Positions 45,134 to 54,308 of a DNA stretch of 64,000 nucleotides are shown here, in pieces. Location: the NCBI RefSeq assembly GCF_014168535.1, contig NZ_CP060007.1, positions 4,898,001 through 4,962,000 of the forward strand, given 5' to 3'. A program made the position numbers and the translations under genes. Under the pieces are notes generated by a model. The model was not told the DNA's origin and did not search any database. It worked only from the letters and a program-made list of their open reading frames with translations. Every line of letters starts with the position of its first letter. The first letter of the stretch is position 1. This DNA is from Lacibacter sediminis (GTDB taxonomy: Bacteria > Bacteroidota > Bacteroidia > Chitinophagales > Chitinophagaceae).

Positions 45134-48100
45134 ATGAGAAAGTTCAAACTGCTCAAACTACTATTGAGCTTACTGCTCATTCCATTGTGTATGCAGGCAC
45201 AAACCAGGAAAATAACCGGCAAAATTTCTGATGAAAAAGGCGAGCCTGTTTCATTTGCAACAGTTACCGTTAAGGGAACACAAAAAGCCGTTGTATCAGA
45301 TGTAAATGGCATCTTTTCAATTGAGCTAACCGGCAATCAAAAAACGCTGATCATCAGTTCAGCCGGTTTTGAAGATGTAACTGTTGATGTATCATCAACA
45401 AGCGAAGTAAACGTTACACTAAAAGCAGGCACTGCTTTAGGAGAAGTTGTTGTTACTGCATTTGGTGTTCGTCAACAAAAAAAATCACTGGGCTTTGCTG
45501 CAACAGAGATCAACAACAAACAGTTGATGGAAAGCAAACAGCCTAACCTAGTAAACGCTATACAAGGTCGTGTAGCCGGTGTGCAGATCAATTCAACCGG
45601 TGGTGGCCCGGGTCAAGGCGCTAACATTGTTATACGTGGACCAAAAAGTGCTTTGGGCAACAATCAACCATTATTTGTAATTGATGGTGTTATCGTTGAT
45701 AACTCAACTGTAACAGAAGGTGGTAATGCAAGTCTTCGTGGTATGAGTAACCGCATTGCCGATATTAATCCTGATGATATTGAAAGCATGAGTATTCTGC
45801 GTGGTGGCGCTGCTACCGCTTTGTATGGTTTCCGTGGAAGTAATGGTGTAATAGTTATTACAACCAAGAGTGCAAAAGCAGGTAAAATGCGTGTAAGCTA
45901 TAACGCAACCTACGGTGTTGAAGAAGTAAATAAATACCCGGACGTACAGACTACTTATACGCAAGGTTACCGCAGTAATAACCAGATCTATTACAGTTCT
46001 ACAGATTTCTTTCCAAGTTGGGGGCCAACAGTTACTGCAGCGAAAGCATTAGACCCAACACATCCAGATAAGATCTATCATCACTATGCAAGGGCATACG
46101 AACAGGGTAACCAATTCCGCAATACGCTTAATGTAAGTGGCGGTAATGAAAAAGCATTGGTAAACACATCGTTCAGTTATTTTACACATAATGGTGTTTT
46201 ACCAAACACAAATTACAGTAACTGGAATGCACGTGTAAATGCTGTTCTGAAATTGAGTGATAAACTGCAGTTCAACCCATCATTCAACTATATCAACAGT
46301 GGTGGTCTTCGTTATAATGCAGATCGTTTTAATGAAAGTCTCAGTTACTGGAGTCCACGTTGGGATGTGAAAGATTACAAAACAGCAGATGGTGCACATA
46401 AAACTTATGGCAACAACAATCCCATTTTTGGTGCGTATTATAATACGTTCAAAGATAATGTTGATCGTATGCTTTCTAATCTTGCGCTTACATACTCACC
46501 TGTAAACTGGTTAGATATTTCTTACCGTCTTGGTTTGGATTTCACTTCCGATAATCGTCGTGCAACTGCACCCGGGCAAATAGCAAGACCGGGCATTGTC
46601 AACTTCGGCGATAATCCTTTAGGGTTTGTTGGTGAGTACAGGATCTTGAACAAAGTGCTTAACAGCAATTTACTTATTACAGGTAAGTTTAATTTCGGCG
46701 AAAAACTTACTCTCAATGCCAGAGCAGGCCATGATGTTGTTGACATCAATTATAACTTTCAGCAAACACAGGGATCTGAGCTAGACATTATCGGGCTTAC
46801 TACATTGAATAATGCAAGAGTAATTACGCAAAACAGCAGGCGCACACAATTACGTACCATGGGCATTTTTGCCGATGCAACACTTGGTTATGATAACTTC
46901 CTGTACTTAACATTGACAGGACGTAACGATTATGCAAGTTCGGTAGCCAGTGGTAACAGTAGTTTCTTTTATCCAAGTGTAAGTCTTGCTTATGTATTCA
47001 GTCAACATTTTAGAATGCCTGACTGGATCTCCTATGGTAAGTTGAGAGGTTCGTTTGCCCGCATTGGTATTGCACCTGTTGAACCATATTTAACCAACAC
47101 CTATTATAACAGCGCATTTGGTCAGCCTGTTAATGGTGTTAATGGCTGGACAAGAGATGATGTGAAAGGATCTGAAAACCTGAAACCCGAGTTTACCGAT
47201 AACCGTGAAGTAGGTTTGGAAATGCAGTTCCTTAATAACAGAGTTGGTTTTGATGCAAGCTTTTACCAGATCAACAGTAAAGATGTGATCAACCGTGTAC
47301 TTGTTCCAACTTCAACCGGTTTTACATCTTATGTACTTAACTCCGGTGAAATTGAAAACAAGGGTATTGAACTGGCTGTAAATGGAACACCCATTCGCAA
47401 CAACAATTTTACATGGGAAGTAAACGCCAACTTCACATCAAACCGTAATAAGGTTGTTCGACTTGCTGAAGGCTTAAATGAAATTGTGATCGCATCTCAG
47501 TTTGGTTATTTGTCAAGTGGTGCTACACAAAAATGGGTGGTGGGTCAACCTGCTGGTGGATTATATGGTGTTGCCTACACTCGTTACTACGGTTCGCAAA
47601 CCGATGATCGGGTAACATTGCGTCGTGATCTTCCATTATTGATAGCCAGCACCGGCAACCTTGCAGGATTCCCCATACGAGATGCTACCAATCAACGTTT
47701 ACTTGGTAATTCACTGCCAAGGTTTATGTATGGAGTAAGTAATTCACTTACATATAAACAATTCAATTTGTCATTTTTGTTTGATATGCGTGCAGGTGTA
47801 CAGCGCTTTAACCAGTTAGGCAACTTTATGAGTGCATTTGGTATTGCCAAGTATACTGAAGACCGTAATGATTTCAGAGTGTTCAACGGAGTAATAGCAG
47901 GCGGTGCTGCTAATACGCAACGTGTATGGCTTGGTATGGAAGTTGGACCTGATGGCCGTGATTATGATGATGGTTTTTACCGTAACATTCATCGTGGCGT
48001 TACAGAAAATTTTGTGGAGGATGCAGGCTGGGTGCGTTTACGCAACCTCAGTTTATCTTATACACTTCCCGCAAAAGTATTGGCTAAAACAAAGTATATC

Positions 48101-48271
48101 AAAGGTGCATCTTTCACAGTCACTGGTAACAACCTTTGGCTCAGCACACCATTTACCGGCTTTGATCCTGAAAACAGTTCAAATCCTTCCGGCAGCAATG
48201 CAGATGGTTTTGCCGGCTTCAGCTATCCGGGTGTACGCAGCTATTTTGTAGGCATTAACGTAAACTTTTAA
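45134..48271 (+). CDS. SusC/RagA-family TonB-linked outer-membrane transporter (second)
   Basis: 1045 residues from the ATG at 45134, which gives the signal peptide MRKFKLLKLLLSLLLIPLC to MQAQ; a frame to 45086 is rejected. The CarboxypepD_reg-like domain (ITGKISDEKGEPVSFATV, about 24-100), plug domain (around 115-230, with GGAATALYGFRGSNGVIVITT) and a long barrel end in a C-terminal Phe. It is coupled to a SusD-like gene by the overlapping TAATG or by a 35-bp gap. The substrate is not evident; no hydrolase is adjacent. Confidence 0.94.
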   Translation: MRKFKLLKLLLSLLLIPLCMQAQTRKITGKISDEKGEPVSFATVTVKGTQKAVVSDVNGIFSIELTGNQKTLIISSAGFEDVTVDVSSTSEVNVTLKAGTALGEVVVTAFGVRQQKKSLGFAATEINNKQLMESKQPNLVNAIQGRVAGVQINSTGGGPGQGANIVIRGPKSALGNNQPLFVIDGVIVDNSTVTEGGNASLRGMSNRIADINPDDIESMSILRGGAATALYGFRGSNGVIVITTKSAKAGKMRVSYNATYGVEEVNKYPDVQTTYTQGYRSNNQIYYSSTDFFPSWGPTVTAAKALDPTHPDKIYHHYARAYEQGNQFRNTLNVSGGNEKALVNTSFSYFTHNGVLPNTNYSNWNARVNAVLKLSDKLQFNPSFNYINSGGLRYNADRFNESLSYWSPRWDVKDYKTADGAHKTYGNNNPIFGAYYNTFKDNVDRMLSNLALTYSPVNWLDISYRLGLDFTSDNRRATAPGQIARPGIVNFGDNPLGFVGEYRILNKVLNSNLLITGKFNFGEKLTLNARAGHDVVDINYNFQQTQGSELDIIGLTTLNNARVITQNSRRTQLRTMGIFADATLGYDNFLYLTLTGRNDYASSVASGNSSFFYPSVSLAYVFSQHFRMPDWISYGKLRGSFARIGIAPVEPYLTNTYYNSAFGQPVNGVNGWTRDDVKGSENLKPEFTDNREVGLEMQFLNNRVGFDASFYQINSKDVINRVLVPTSTGFTSYVLNSGEIENKGIELAVNGTPIRNNNFTWEVNANFTSNRNKVVRLAEGLNEIVIASQFGYLSSGATQKWVVGQPAGGLYGVAYTRYYGSQTDDRVTLRRDLPLLIASTGNLAGFPIRDATNQRLLGNSLPRFMYGVSNSLTYKQFNLSFLFDMRAGVQRFNQLGNFMSAFGIAKYTEDRNDFRVFNGVIAGGAANTQRVWLGMEVGPDGRDYDDGFYRNIHRGVTENFVEDAGWVRLRNLSLSYTLPAKVLAKTKYIKGASFTVTGNNLWLSTPFTGFDPENSSNPSGSNADGFAGFSYPGVRSYFVGINVNF

Positions 48272-48306
48272 TGCAGTACAATTTTATCATGCTTAAATCA
48301 CAGATT

Positions 48307-49722
48307 ATGAAAAAGAATTTCAAACTACATAAAAGCATCGCAGCGGTCTTACTGATGCTCATTGGTTTTACGGGATGTAAAAAATATCTCGATATCAACA
48401 ACGATCCAAACAGGCCAACAGAGCCAACCATCAATGGTATTCTTGCAGCAACTACACAAAATACCGGGTTGAATGTTTTTCGTGCAGCCAATGTGAGCAA
48501 CTATTATGTACAATATTTTGCATCGCCTAATGCCAACTCGCCAACAGACATATATGACCGTGTTGACTTCAGCACTACCTGGCGTTTGCTTTACGATAAT
48601 ATGGCCGACATTTATGATCTTGAGCAACTGGCAATTAAAACAGGAAGTACTGCACATCTTGGCATGGCAAAAGTAATGATGGCCATCAACCTCAGTCTTA
48701 CAACCAACATGTGGGGCAATGTTCCTTTTAGCGAAGCATTGTCAGGAAAAAACCTTAGCCCCAAATATGATAATGCACAGGAACTGCACACACGTTGTTT
48801 AACATTGCTTGATGAAGGCATTGTTGAGTTACGTAAGAACCCAACCATAACAGTTACTGCGAATGCTGATTTTCTTCATGCCGGTAACCGCACTTACTGG
48901 ATACGCACTGCCTTTAGTATGAAAGCAAGATTGTTGAATCAATTGAGTAAAACACCTGGTTACAGCGCTACTAATGTTTTAGCTGCTGTTGACAGTGCTT
49001 ATACAGCTGCTGCACAGGAAGCGAAAGTATCTGTGTTTACATTACGTAACCCGTGGGCAACTCTTGCACGCAACAATGCTGCACTTGTGCTGGATGCGTG
49101 GCTCAGTACAAATATTATTCAATCAATGAACGGCGTACGTTATGGTTATGTTGATCCACGCATCAGCCGGTTTACCGACACAACAAGGTATGGCGATTAC
49201 CGTGGTACACGTAATGGCGCAGGTCGTGTGGGAACAGGTACCAGTCGTGACGAATGTTATCTCACAACAAATGGTTATTACAGTGCCGATGCAGCTCCAT
49301 TGTTTGTCATTACACTGGAAGAAGTTAAGTTCATTGAAGCTGAGGCTGCATTACGTGCAAACAATGCATCAAGAGCATACACTGCATATATCGCCGGCAT
49401 TACTGCACACATGAACAAACTCGGTATCTCGTCAGGAAACAGAGACACTTATTTAGCACGCCCGGAAATAGGAGTTGGCCAAGGCAATCTTACACTACCC
49501 ATCCTCTTCCGTGAAAAATATATCGTGATGTTCCTGAGTCCTGAGGCATGGGTAGATGCACGACGTTTCAATTATGCCTACACAGGTTTTCAATTACCGC
49601 TGAGTTCATTGCTGAGTGAGCCGATCCGACGTCTCGATTATCCATCAACTGAACAATCGTTGAATTCAACCAATGTACCACAGGTACCAGCGTTAACGCA
49701 GCGTTTGTGGTGGGATTTGTAA
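48307..49722 (+). CDS. SusD/RagB-family lipoprotein (SusD-like type 2)
   Basis: 471 residues from the ATG at 48307 (MKKNFKLHKSIAAVLLMLIG), with lipobox FTGC (Cys24) and the YLDINNDPNRPTEP start that marks the second SusD-like group. An earlier ATG at 48271 overlaps the SusC TAA (TAATG) and remains possible through coupling. Helical repeats with KFIEAEAALRAN and the C-terminal WVDARRFNYAYTGFQLPL fit. It partners with the preceding SusC. A bidirectional terminator follows. Confidence 0.92.
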   Translation: MKKNFKLHKSIAAVLLMLIGFTGCKKYLDINNDPNRPTEPTINGILAATTQNTGLNVFRAANVSNYYVQYFASPNANSPTDIYDRVDFSTTWRLLYDNMADIYDLEQLAIKTGSTAHLGMAKVMMAINLSLTTNMWGNVPFSEALSGKNLSPKYDNAQELHTRCLTLLDEGIVELRKNPTITVTANADFLHAGNRTYWIRTAFSMKARLLNQLSKTPGYSATNVLAAVDSAYTAAAQEAKVSVFTLRNPWATLARNNAALVLDAWLSTNIIQSMNGVRYGYVDPRISRFTDTTRYGDYRGTRNGAGRVGTGTSRDECYLTTNGYYSADAAPLFVITLEEVKFIEAEAALRANNASRAYTAYIAGITAHMNKLGISSGNRDTYLARPEIGVGQGNLTLPILFREKYIVMFLSPEAWVDARRFNYAYTGFQLPLSSLLSEPIRRLDYPSTEQSLNSTNVPQVPALTQRLWWDL

Positions 49723-49735
49723 TCTCCGGGAAATA

Positions 49736-49773
49736 AACGAAAAAGCCGCATCATTTGATGTGGCTTTTTCGTT
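49736..49773. terminator. Terminator hairpin with flanking A/T tracts
   Basis: AACGAAAAAGCCGCATCA...TGATGTGGCTTTTTCGTT forms a long stem with a single G-T wobble, TT loop and A/T tracts on both sides, 13 bp after susD. The GCCGCATCA core recurs in two further terminators in this window. Confidence 0.88.
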
Positions 49774-49824
49774 GTGAAAACGTTTGTCTTCTGCTTTCAG
49801 CATTGATTAACATATTTTCAAGGT
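49774..49824. repeat. 51-bp regulatory repeat, copy 1
   Basis: This block is 46/51 identical, with no gap, to 51441-51491. It begins with an AAAACGTTTG operator-like palindrome (49777-49786) and ends with the invariant TGATTAACATATTTTCAAGG promoter-like segment. In both cases it follows directly after a GCCGCATCA-type terminator. It is likely a duplicated terminator-operator-promoter cassette. Confidence 0.72.
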
Positions 49825-50008
49825 CTCAAACTAAAAGATGCACTACCGGTTCTCCTTGCACCTCTTCTACATGAAATGAGCATCTGATCAATGACGATGT
49901 AACGGAAGTTGGAACATTCTACTTTGTTACGAAGAAATTACAATTTCAGACTCGCATAAGAAACAGGCATTTCTCGTCCACAATGCATCTTTTCAATTAT
50001 GCAGCAAC

Positions 50009-50020
50009 ACAAACGATTGT
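50009..50020. promoter_or_regulatory. LacI-type operator upstream of MFS gene
   Basis: ACAAACGATTGT has ACAA/TTGT arms around ACGA, the same core as the susC-lacI and GH65 sites. It is 77 bp upstream of the MFS start. Confidence 0.65.
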
Positions 50021-50079
50021 CAAGACTTGCATACCTAAACTACTCAGCTTTTCGTATTTCCTTTCTTCCCGATTAATAA

Positions 50080-50087
50080 TAATTTTG
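50080..50087 (+). promoter_or_regulatory. Bacteroidota -7 promoter element (TAATTTTG)
   Basis: TAATTTTG fits the TAnnTTTG consensus of the Bacteroidota housekeeping sigma factor and lies 10 bp before the MFS ATG. This would give a very short or leaderless 5' end. No clear TTG -33 partner was found, so the call is tentative. Confidence 0.4.
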
Positions 50088-50097
50088 CTTTGCTTCT

Positions 50098-51381
50098 ATG
50101 CTTTCCAAAACATTTAACTCATATAAGCAAGCCTATACAGGTTTATCAAAAGAAACCTGGTTATTATCGTGGATCATGCTGGTTAACAGAAGCGGAACCA
50201 TGGTGGTTCCTTTTCTGAGTTTGTATCTCACCAGTCCTGCAATGGGTTACTCACTCAGCCAGGCAGGTTTTGTATTTGGTTTGTTTGGAGCAGGAGCATT
50301 TACAGGAGCCTATATTGGTGGAAGACTTACTGATAAAATTGGCTTTTATAAAATTCAGTTGATCACATTACTTGGTGGCGGATTGTTATTTATGGTATTG
50401 GGGCAAATGAAAAGTTATCCGCTCATTTGCATATTTACATTTGTATTGAGCTTTGTGAACGAAGCGTTCCGTCCTGCCAACTCAACCGCCATTGCTTTTT
50501 ACAGTAACGAAGAAAACAGAACAAGATCGTATTCACTTAACAGACTAGCCATTAATTTAGGTTGGGCTATTGGCAGCGGATTGGGGGGATTAATTGCACA
50601 TGTGAATTATGAACTGTTGTTCTGGATCGATGGCATCACAAATATCTCAGCAGCATTGCTGTTGTATCAGTTGCTGAAGCCACCGTTACAGGAAAGAAAA
50701 AAAGAAACCGTTGCAGCAGCAACAGTAAAAATTCTTTCTGCTTACAAAGACAAAGTTTATCTATGGTTTATTTTCTGCTCATTTTTATTTGCAGCAAGTT
50801 TCTTTCAGCTATTTACCAACCTTTCCGTTTACTTTAAAAAGGAGCGTGGTTTTTCTGAACCCTTTATCGGCTTTCTTATGGCTGCAAACGGGATCTTTAT
50901 TGTATTAACGGAGATGGCATTGATCTATCGATTGGAAAAACGAAAAACTCCTTTACTGTTTGTTGTATTGGGTGTGTTGCTTACAGCCATCGCCTTCCTG
51001 CTGCTGAACTTTCTCAACATTACTCATCTCATGGCAATGGTTATTATACTTTTCATTACCGTTGGCGAAATGTTGTCGATGCCGTTTATGAACAGTTTCT
51101 GGATCAGCCGCAGCAATCACAGTAACCGTGGACAATATGCGGCTTTGTATACAATGGCATGGTCGGCTGCACAAACTTTTGGGCCGATGTTCGGAGCAAG
51201 AATTGCTGATCATTCGGGATTCAATGTTTTATGGTGGATAGTTGGCACTGTATGTATGCTTTCTGTAATTGGTTTCAACCTGTTACGCAAACAACAAACA
51301 GTAGTTGAATCAGAAGCATTAAATCAGCAGGAAAAAATTATGGAAGATGAAGTTGCAGCAGCACAGGATATTGCCGGTTAA
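50098..51381 (+). CDS. MFS transporter (drug/sugar efflux-type)
   Basis: 427 residues with about twelve membrane helices in two halves separated by a basic loop (about 195-215). The first half has the MFS motif GAYIGGRLTDKIGFYKIQ between helices 2 and 3. The best resemblance is to MFS proteins of the YdeE/MdtH-like efflux type, but the substrate is unknown. It has an upstream LacI-type palindrome and a 51-bp cassette shared with the next transporter, suggesting joint control. Confidence 0.8.
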   Translation: MLSKTFNSYKQAYTGLSKETWLLSWIMLVNRSGTMVVPFLSLYLTSPAMGYSLSQAGFVFGLFGAGAFTGAYIGGRLTDKIGFYKIQLITLLGGGLLFMVLGQMKSYPLICIFTFVLSFVNEAFRPANSTAIAFYSNEENRTRSYSLNRLAINLGWAIGSGLGGLIAHVNYELLFWIDGITNISAALLLYQLLKPPLQERKKETVAAATVKILSAYKDKVYLWFIFCSFLFAASFFQLFTNLSVYFKKERGFSEPFIGFLMAANGIFIVLTEMALIYRLEKRKTPLLFVVLGVLLTAIAFLLLNFLNITHLMAMVIILFITVGEMLSMPFMNSFWISRSNHSNRGQYAALYTMAWSAAQTFGPMFGARIADHSGFNVLWWIVGTVCMLSVIGFNLLRKQQTVVESEALNQQEKIMEDEVAAAQDIAG

Positions 51382-51412
51382 GTTTCATACAACCACATAA
51401 ACCAAGAGCCCG

Positions 51413-51436
51413 CATTAAATAATGATGCGGCTTTTT
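51413..51436. terminator. Terminator hairpin after MFS gene
   Basis: AGCCCGCATTA and TGATGCGGCT pair, with one bulged C, ahead of a T run, about 25 bp after the MFS stop. It belongs to the same GCCGCATCA hairpin family as the terminators at 49736 and 56757. Confidence 0.75.
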
Positions 51437-51440
51437 CTTT

Positions 51441-51491
51441 GTGCAAACGGTTGTCTTGTGCATTCAGCAGTGATTAACATATTTTCAAGGT
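51441..51491. repeat. 51-bp regulatory repeat, copy 2, with LacI-type operator
   Basis: This is the partner of 49774-49824 (five mismatches, no gaps). It contains CAAACGGTTG (51444-51453), an operator-like palindrome with CAA/TTG arms, and ends 12 bp before the FucP-like start, so the invariant TGATTAACATATTTTCAAGG probably forms the transcription start region. Confidence 0.72.
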
Positions 51492-51503
51492 TAAAATAAT
51501 TGC

Positions 51504-52811
51504 ATGCGGCAGCAAACAATACAGATGGTTGTACCAAAAAAGCAAACAACCCTCATCCCGATGATTATGATCTGTGCCCTGTTTTTCATCTTTGGATTTG
51601 TAACATGGGCCAACGGAACATTAATTCCTTTTTTCAAACTATCATTTGGGTTAACAGATTTTCAGGCCTTCTTTGTTACCTTCTCATCCTACATGGCTTA
51701 TTTCTTTTTGGCCTTGCCGTCGTCCTGGATATTAAAGAAAACAGGATTTAAGAACGGGCTTGTACTTGGTATGCTCATTTTGGGTGTTGGTTCATTATTA
51801 TTTATACCTGCTGCAAAGTCCAATTCATTTCCCTTGTTTCTAACAGGAATATTTATACAAGGTTCAGCGCTTGCATTATTACAAACTGCAGCAAATCCTT
51901 ATTTAACAATTATTGGTCCTATTGAAAGTGCTGCGAAACGTATCAGCTTTGCAGGTATTTGTAATAAAACAGCAGGTATACTTGTGCCTATTATTATGGG
52001 CACTTTGTTTCTTAAAAATGCAGCAGCGATTGAAAAACAAATTGAAGCAGCAACAGGAATTGAAAAAGAACAACTGTTGCAGGAAGTTTTGGGCCGTGTG
52101 AATATGCCTTACATTGTTTTGGCTGTTATTTTTTGTTTATTCGCCTTGCTGATAAAATTTACACATCTTCCCGAAGTACAGGTTGAAGAAGATGTAGTGG
52201 ATGAAGCAAGCGGTGAAGTTGTACATCATAAAAGTATTTTCCAGTTTCCACACTTGTTTCTTGGTGCATTTTGCATCTTCGTATATGTAGCTGCCGAAGT
52301 GATGGCAGGAGATATTATTGGCGTTTATGGAAAAGAGCTTGGTATAAGTGCTGATATTTCTAAATTCTTCACTGCATTAACGTTAAGCGGAATGCTTCTT
52401 GGTTATATCGCAGGCATCATTGCTATCCCCAAATATATTTCGCAACAAAAGGCGTTGCGCATCTGTGCAGTGCTGGGTATTATTTTCAGTATTGCCGCTT
52501 ATGCTACGGGCGGTTATACATCCGTAACTTTTATTGCTTTGTTAGGATTAGCCAACTCATTAATGTGGCCTGCTATTTTTCCTTTAGGTATCAGTCATCT
52601 TGGTAAGTTTACGAAAACAGGTTCGGCCATTATGATCATGGGTATTGCAGGTGGTGCTATCTGGCCAATGATCTATGCCTGGTTAAAAGACAACCTGCAA
52701 CTTGATTTTCAACTTGCTTATTGCATTGCAGTATTACCCTGTTATTTATACATCCTCTACTTTGCTGTAAGCGGACATAAAGCAGGTTTGAAAAAAAGAT
52801 ACAGTGCATAA
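51504..52811 (+). CDS. FucP-like sugar:proton symporter (FHS-type MFS)
   Basis: 435 residues with twelve helices. Signature stretches of the fucose/glucose-galactose symporter group are seen: GFVTWANGTLIPFFK in helix 1, QTAANPYLTIIGP in the helix 4-5 region and CNKTAGILVP. These carriers import L-fucose, galactose or glucose with protons. ATG at 51525 is an alternative start. It is preceded by a LacI-type palindrome cassette and followed by a Tat-exported metallophosphoesterase. Confidence 0.88.
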   Translation: MRQQTIQMVVPKKQTTLIPMIMICALFFIFGFVTWANGTLIPFFKLSFGLTDFQAFFVTFSSYMAYFFLALPSSWILKKTGFKNGLVLGMLILGVGSLLFIPAAKSNSFPLFLTGIFIQGSALALLQTAANPYLTIIGPIESAAKRISFAGICNKTAGILVPIIMGTLFLKNAAAIEKQIEAATGIEKEQLLQEVLGRVNMPYIVLAVIFCLFALLIKFTHLPEVQVEEDVVDEASGEVVHHKSIFQFPHLFLGAFCIFVYVAAEVMAGDIIGVYGKELGISADISKFFTALTLSGMLLGYIAGIIAIPKYISQQKALRICAVLGIIFSIAAYATGGYTSVTFIALLGLANSLMWPAIFPLGISHLGKFTKTGSAIMIMGIAGGAIWPMIYAWLKDNLQLDFQLAYCIAVLPCYLYILYFAVSGHKAGLKKRYSA

Positions 52812-52850
52812 TCTCACAATTTTTTCTATTGAATTAAAAACAGTTTCATT

Positions 52851-54086
52851 ATGAACGATGAATCAACAGGAGTAAGCCGCAGAAAATTCATTGATTCACT
52901 AACGAAAGCTGCTGCGCTCAGTACAGTAAGCCTTACCGGTTTGCCTTCTGCTGCATTTGCTGCAGATTCAAAAAAAGATATTGAAGCTGATGATCACCGC
53001 TTTCTCTGCAAACCATACCTGCATAGTATTGAACATGCCATCATGTATATTCGGTGTATCACAAATAAGAATTCGTATTGCTGGGTTGAATATAATGAAC
53101 CGGGAAAGCCTGCACAAAAAGCACATACATTATCAGATGGTTTGGTAGATGCCAATAACCGTGTACATGAAATTAAACTTACCGGCTTAAAGCCCGGCAC
53201 CACCTATGAATATAAAGTGATTGCAAAAGAGATCAAAGACTTTCAACCTTACAAACTTACATACGGCGAAACGATCAGCAGCGATGTCCATTCATTTACA
53301 ACCTTCAACCCGGCAGCAAAAGAAACACAATGGCTGGTGTTAAATGATATTCACGATCGGCCCGCATCGTTTCAACAACTGCTGCAATTAAATGATAACG
53401 ACCCTTATCAATATGTTTTCCTGAATGGTGATATGTTCGATTATCAAACGGATGAAAAACAGATCATCGATCATTTGCTCACTCCATGTACTGAATCATT
53501 CGCTGCACAAAAATCAATGCTGTTTGTAAGAGGTAATCATGAAACAAGAGGAAAATATGCACGCCAACTGAAAGATTATTTCTCTGCACCAAATGGCGCT
53601 TATTTCTCCTTTCAATCTGGACCTGTGTTCACCATTGCACTTGATACAGGAGAAGATAAAGAAGATACTCATCCTGTTTATGCCGGCATTGTTGATTTTG
53701 ATCAGTTCCGTATTCAACAAGCAGCATGGCTTGAACAACAATTAAAATCAAAAGCCTGTAAGAAAGCGAAGTATAAAGTGGTGATGATGCATATCCCCAC
53801 ATTCTATTCGGGTGATGCGCATGGTACGTTGCACTGCAGGGAATTGTTTTCTTCTTTGTTTGATAAATATAAGATCGATCTCCTCATCTGTGGACATACA
53901 CATACTTATGGCGTGCATCCGCCGGTTGCAGGAAAACATAATTATCCCATTATTATTGGTGGAGGACCAACCAATGGCAAACGCACACTCATTAAAGTAC
54001 ATGCTGATCAACAATCTTTGAATGTGCTAATGTTAAAAGATGATGGAACGGAAGTGGGGAAGTATACGGTTAATCCAAATCGATAA
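52851..54086 (+). CDS. Tat-exported metallophosphoesterase
   Basis: 411 residues with a twin-arginine signal (SRRKFIDSLTKAAALSTVS) cleaved near AFAAD. A fibronectin-like domain (about 50-150, with GLKPGTTYEYKV) precedes a calcineurin-like phosphoesterase domain: NDIHDRP, NGDMFD, RGNHETRG, HIPTFYSGDAHG and CGHTHTYG bind two metals. The architecture resembles purple-acid-phosphatase-like enzymes. It begins 39 bp after the FucP-like gene and is probably co-transcribed, releasing phosphate or clearing a phosphorylated sugar or diester in the periplasm. Confidence 0.88.
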   Translation: MNDESTGVSRRKFIDSLTKAAALSTVSLTGLPSAAFAADSKKDIEADDHRFLCKPYLHSIEHAIMYIRCITNKNSYCWVEYNEPGKPAQKAHTLSDGLVDANNRVHEIKLTGLKPGTTYEYKVIAKEIKDFQPYKLTYGETISSDVHSFTTFNPAAKETQWLVLNDIHDRPASFQQLLQLNDNDPYQYVFLNGDMFDYQTDEKQIIDHLLTPCTESFAAQKSMLFVRGNHETRGKYARQLKDYFSAPNGAYFSFQSGPVFTIALDTGEDKEDTHPVYAGIVDFDQFRIQQAAWLEQQLKSKACKKAKYKVVMMHIPTFYSGDAHGTLHCRELFSSLFDKYKIDLLICGHTHTYGVHPPVAGKHNYPIIIGGGPTNGKRTLIKVHADQQSLNVLMLKDDGTEVGKYTVNPNR

Positions 54087-54158
54087 AATATATAAAGACA
54101 CCGTTTCAATATTCGCTTCAGCCGATTAGATTAACTTTTTTCAAGTAAATTTTATCCC

Positions 54159-54174
54159 GGTAATCAGAATTACC
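54159..54174. promoter_or_regulatory. Palindrome upstream of histidine kinase gene
   Basis: GGTAATCAGAATTACC has perfect 6-bp arms around CAGA and lies 135 bp before the kinase start in a 222-bp AT-rich spacer. It could be an operator or a small hairpin; no regulator can be assigned. Confidence 0.4.
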
Positions 54175-54308
54175 TAATCTTAGCTACATGAATACATATT
54201 TAAAATACTTGTAATTCTTACACATGTTTCATAATTTTAAGAGAGCATACTTAACGATCGAACAAAACCAAATCCACAGTTTATTCATCAGTTTTGTCGC
54301 ATTAAGTA

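Larger units (their letters stand above)
49723..50097. other. 375-bp intergenic region before MFS gene
   Basis: It contains, in order, the susD terminator, the first 51-bp regulatory repeat, AT-rich DNA with no ORF, an operator-like palindrome (50009-50020) and a promoter-like TAATTTTG (50080-50087). No gene or RNA is apparent. It is probably the control region of the 50-kb MFS gene. Confidence 0.55.
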
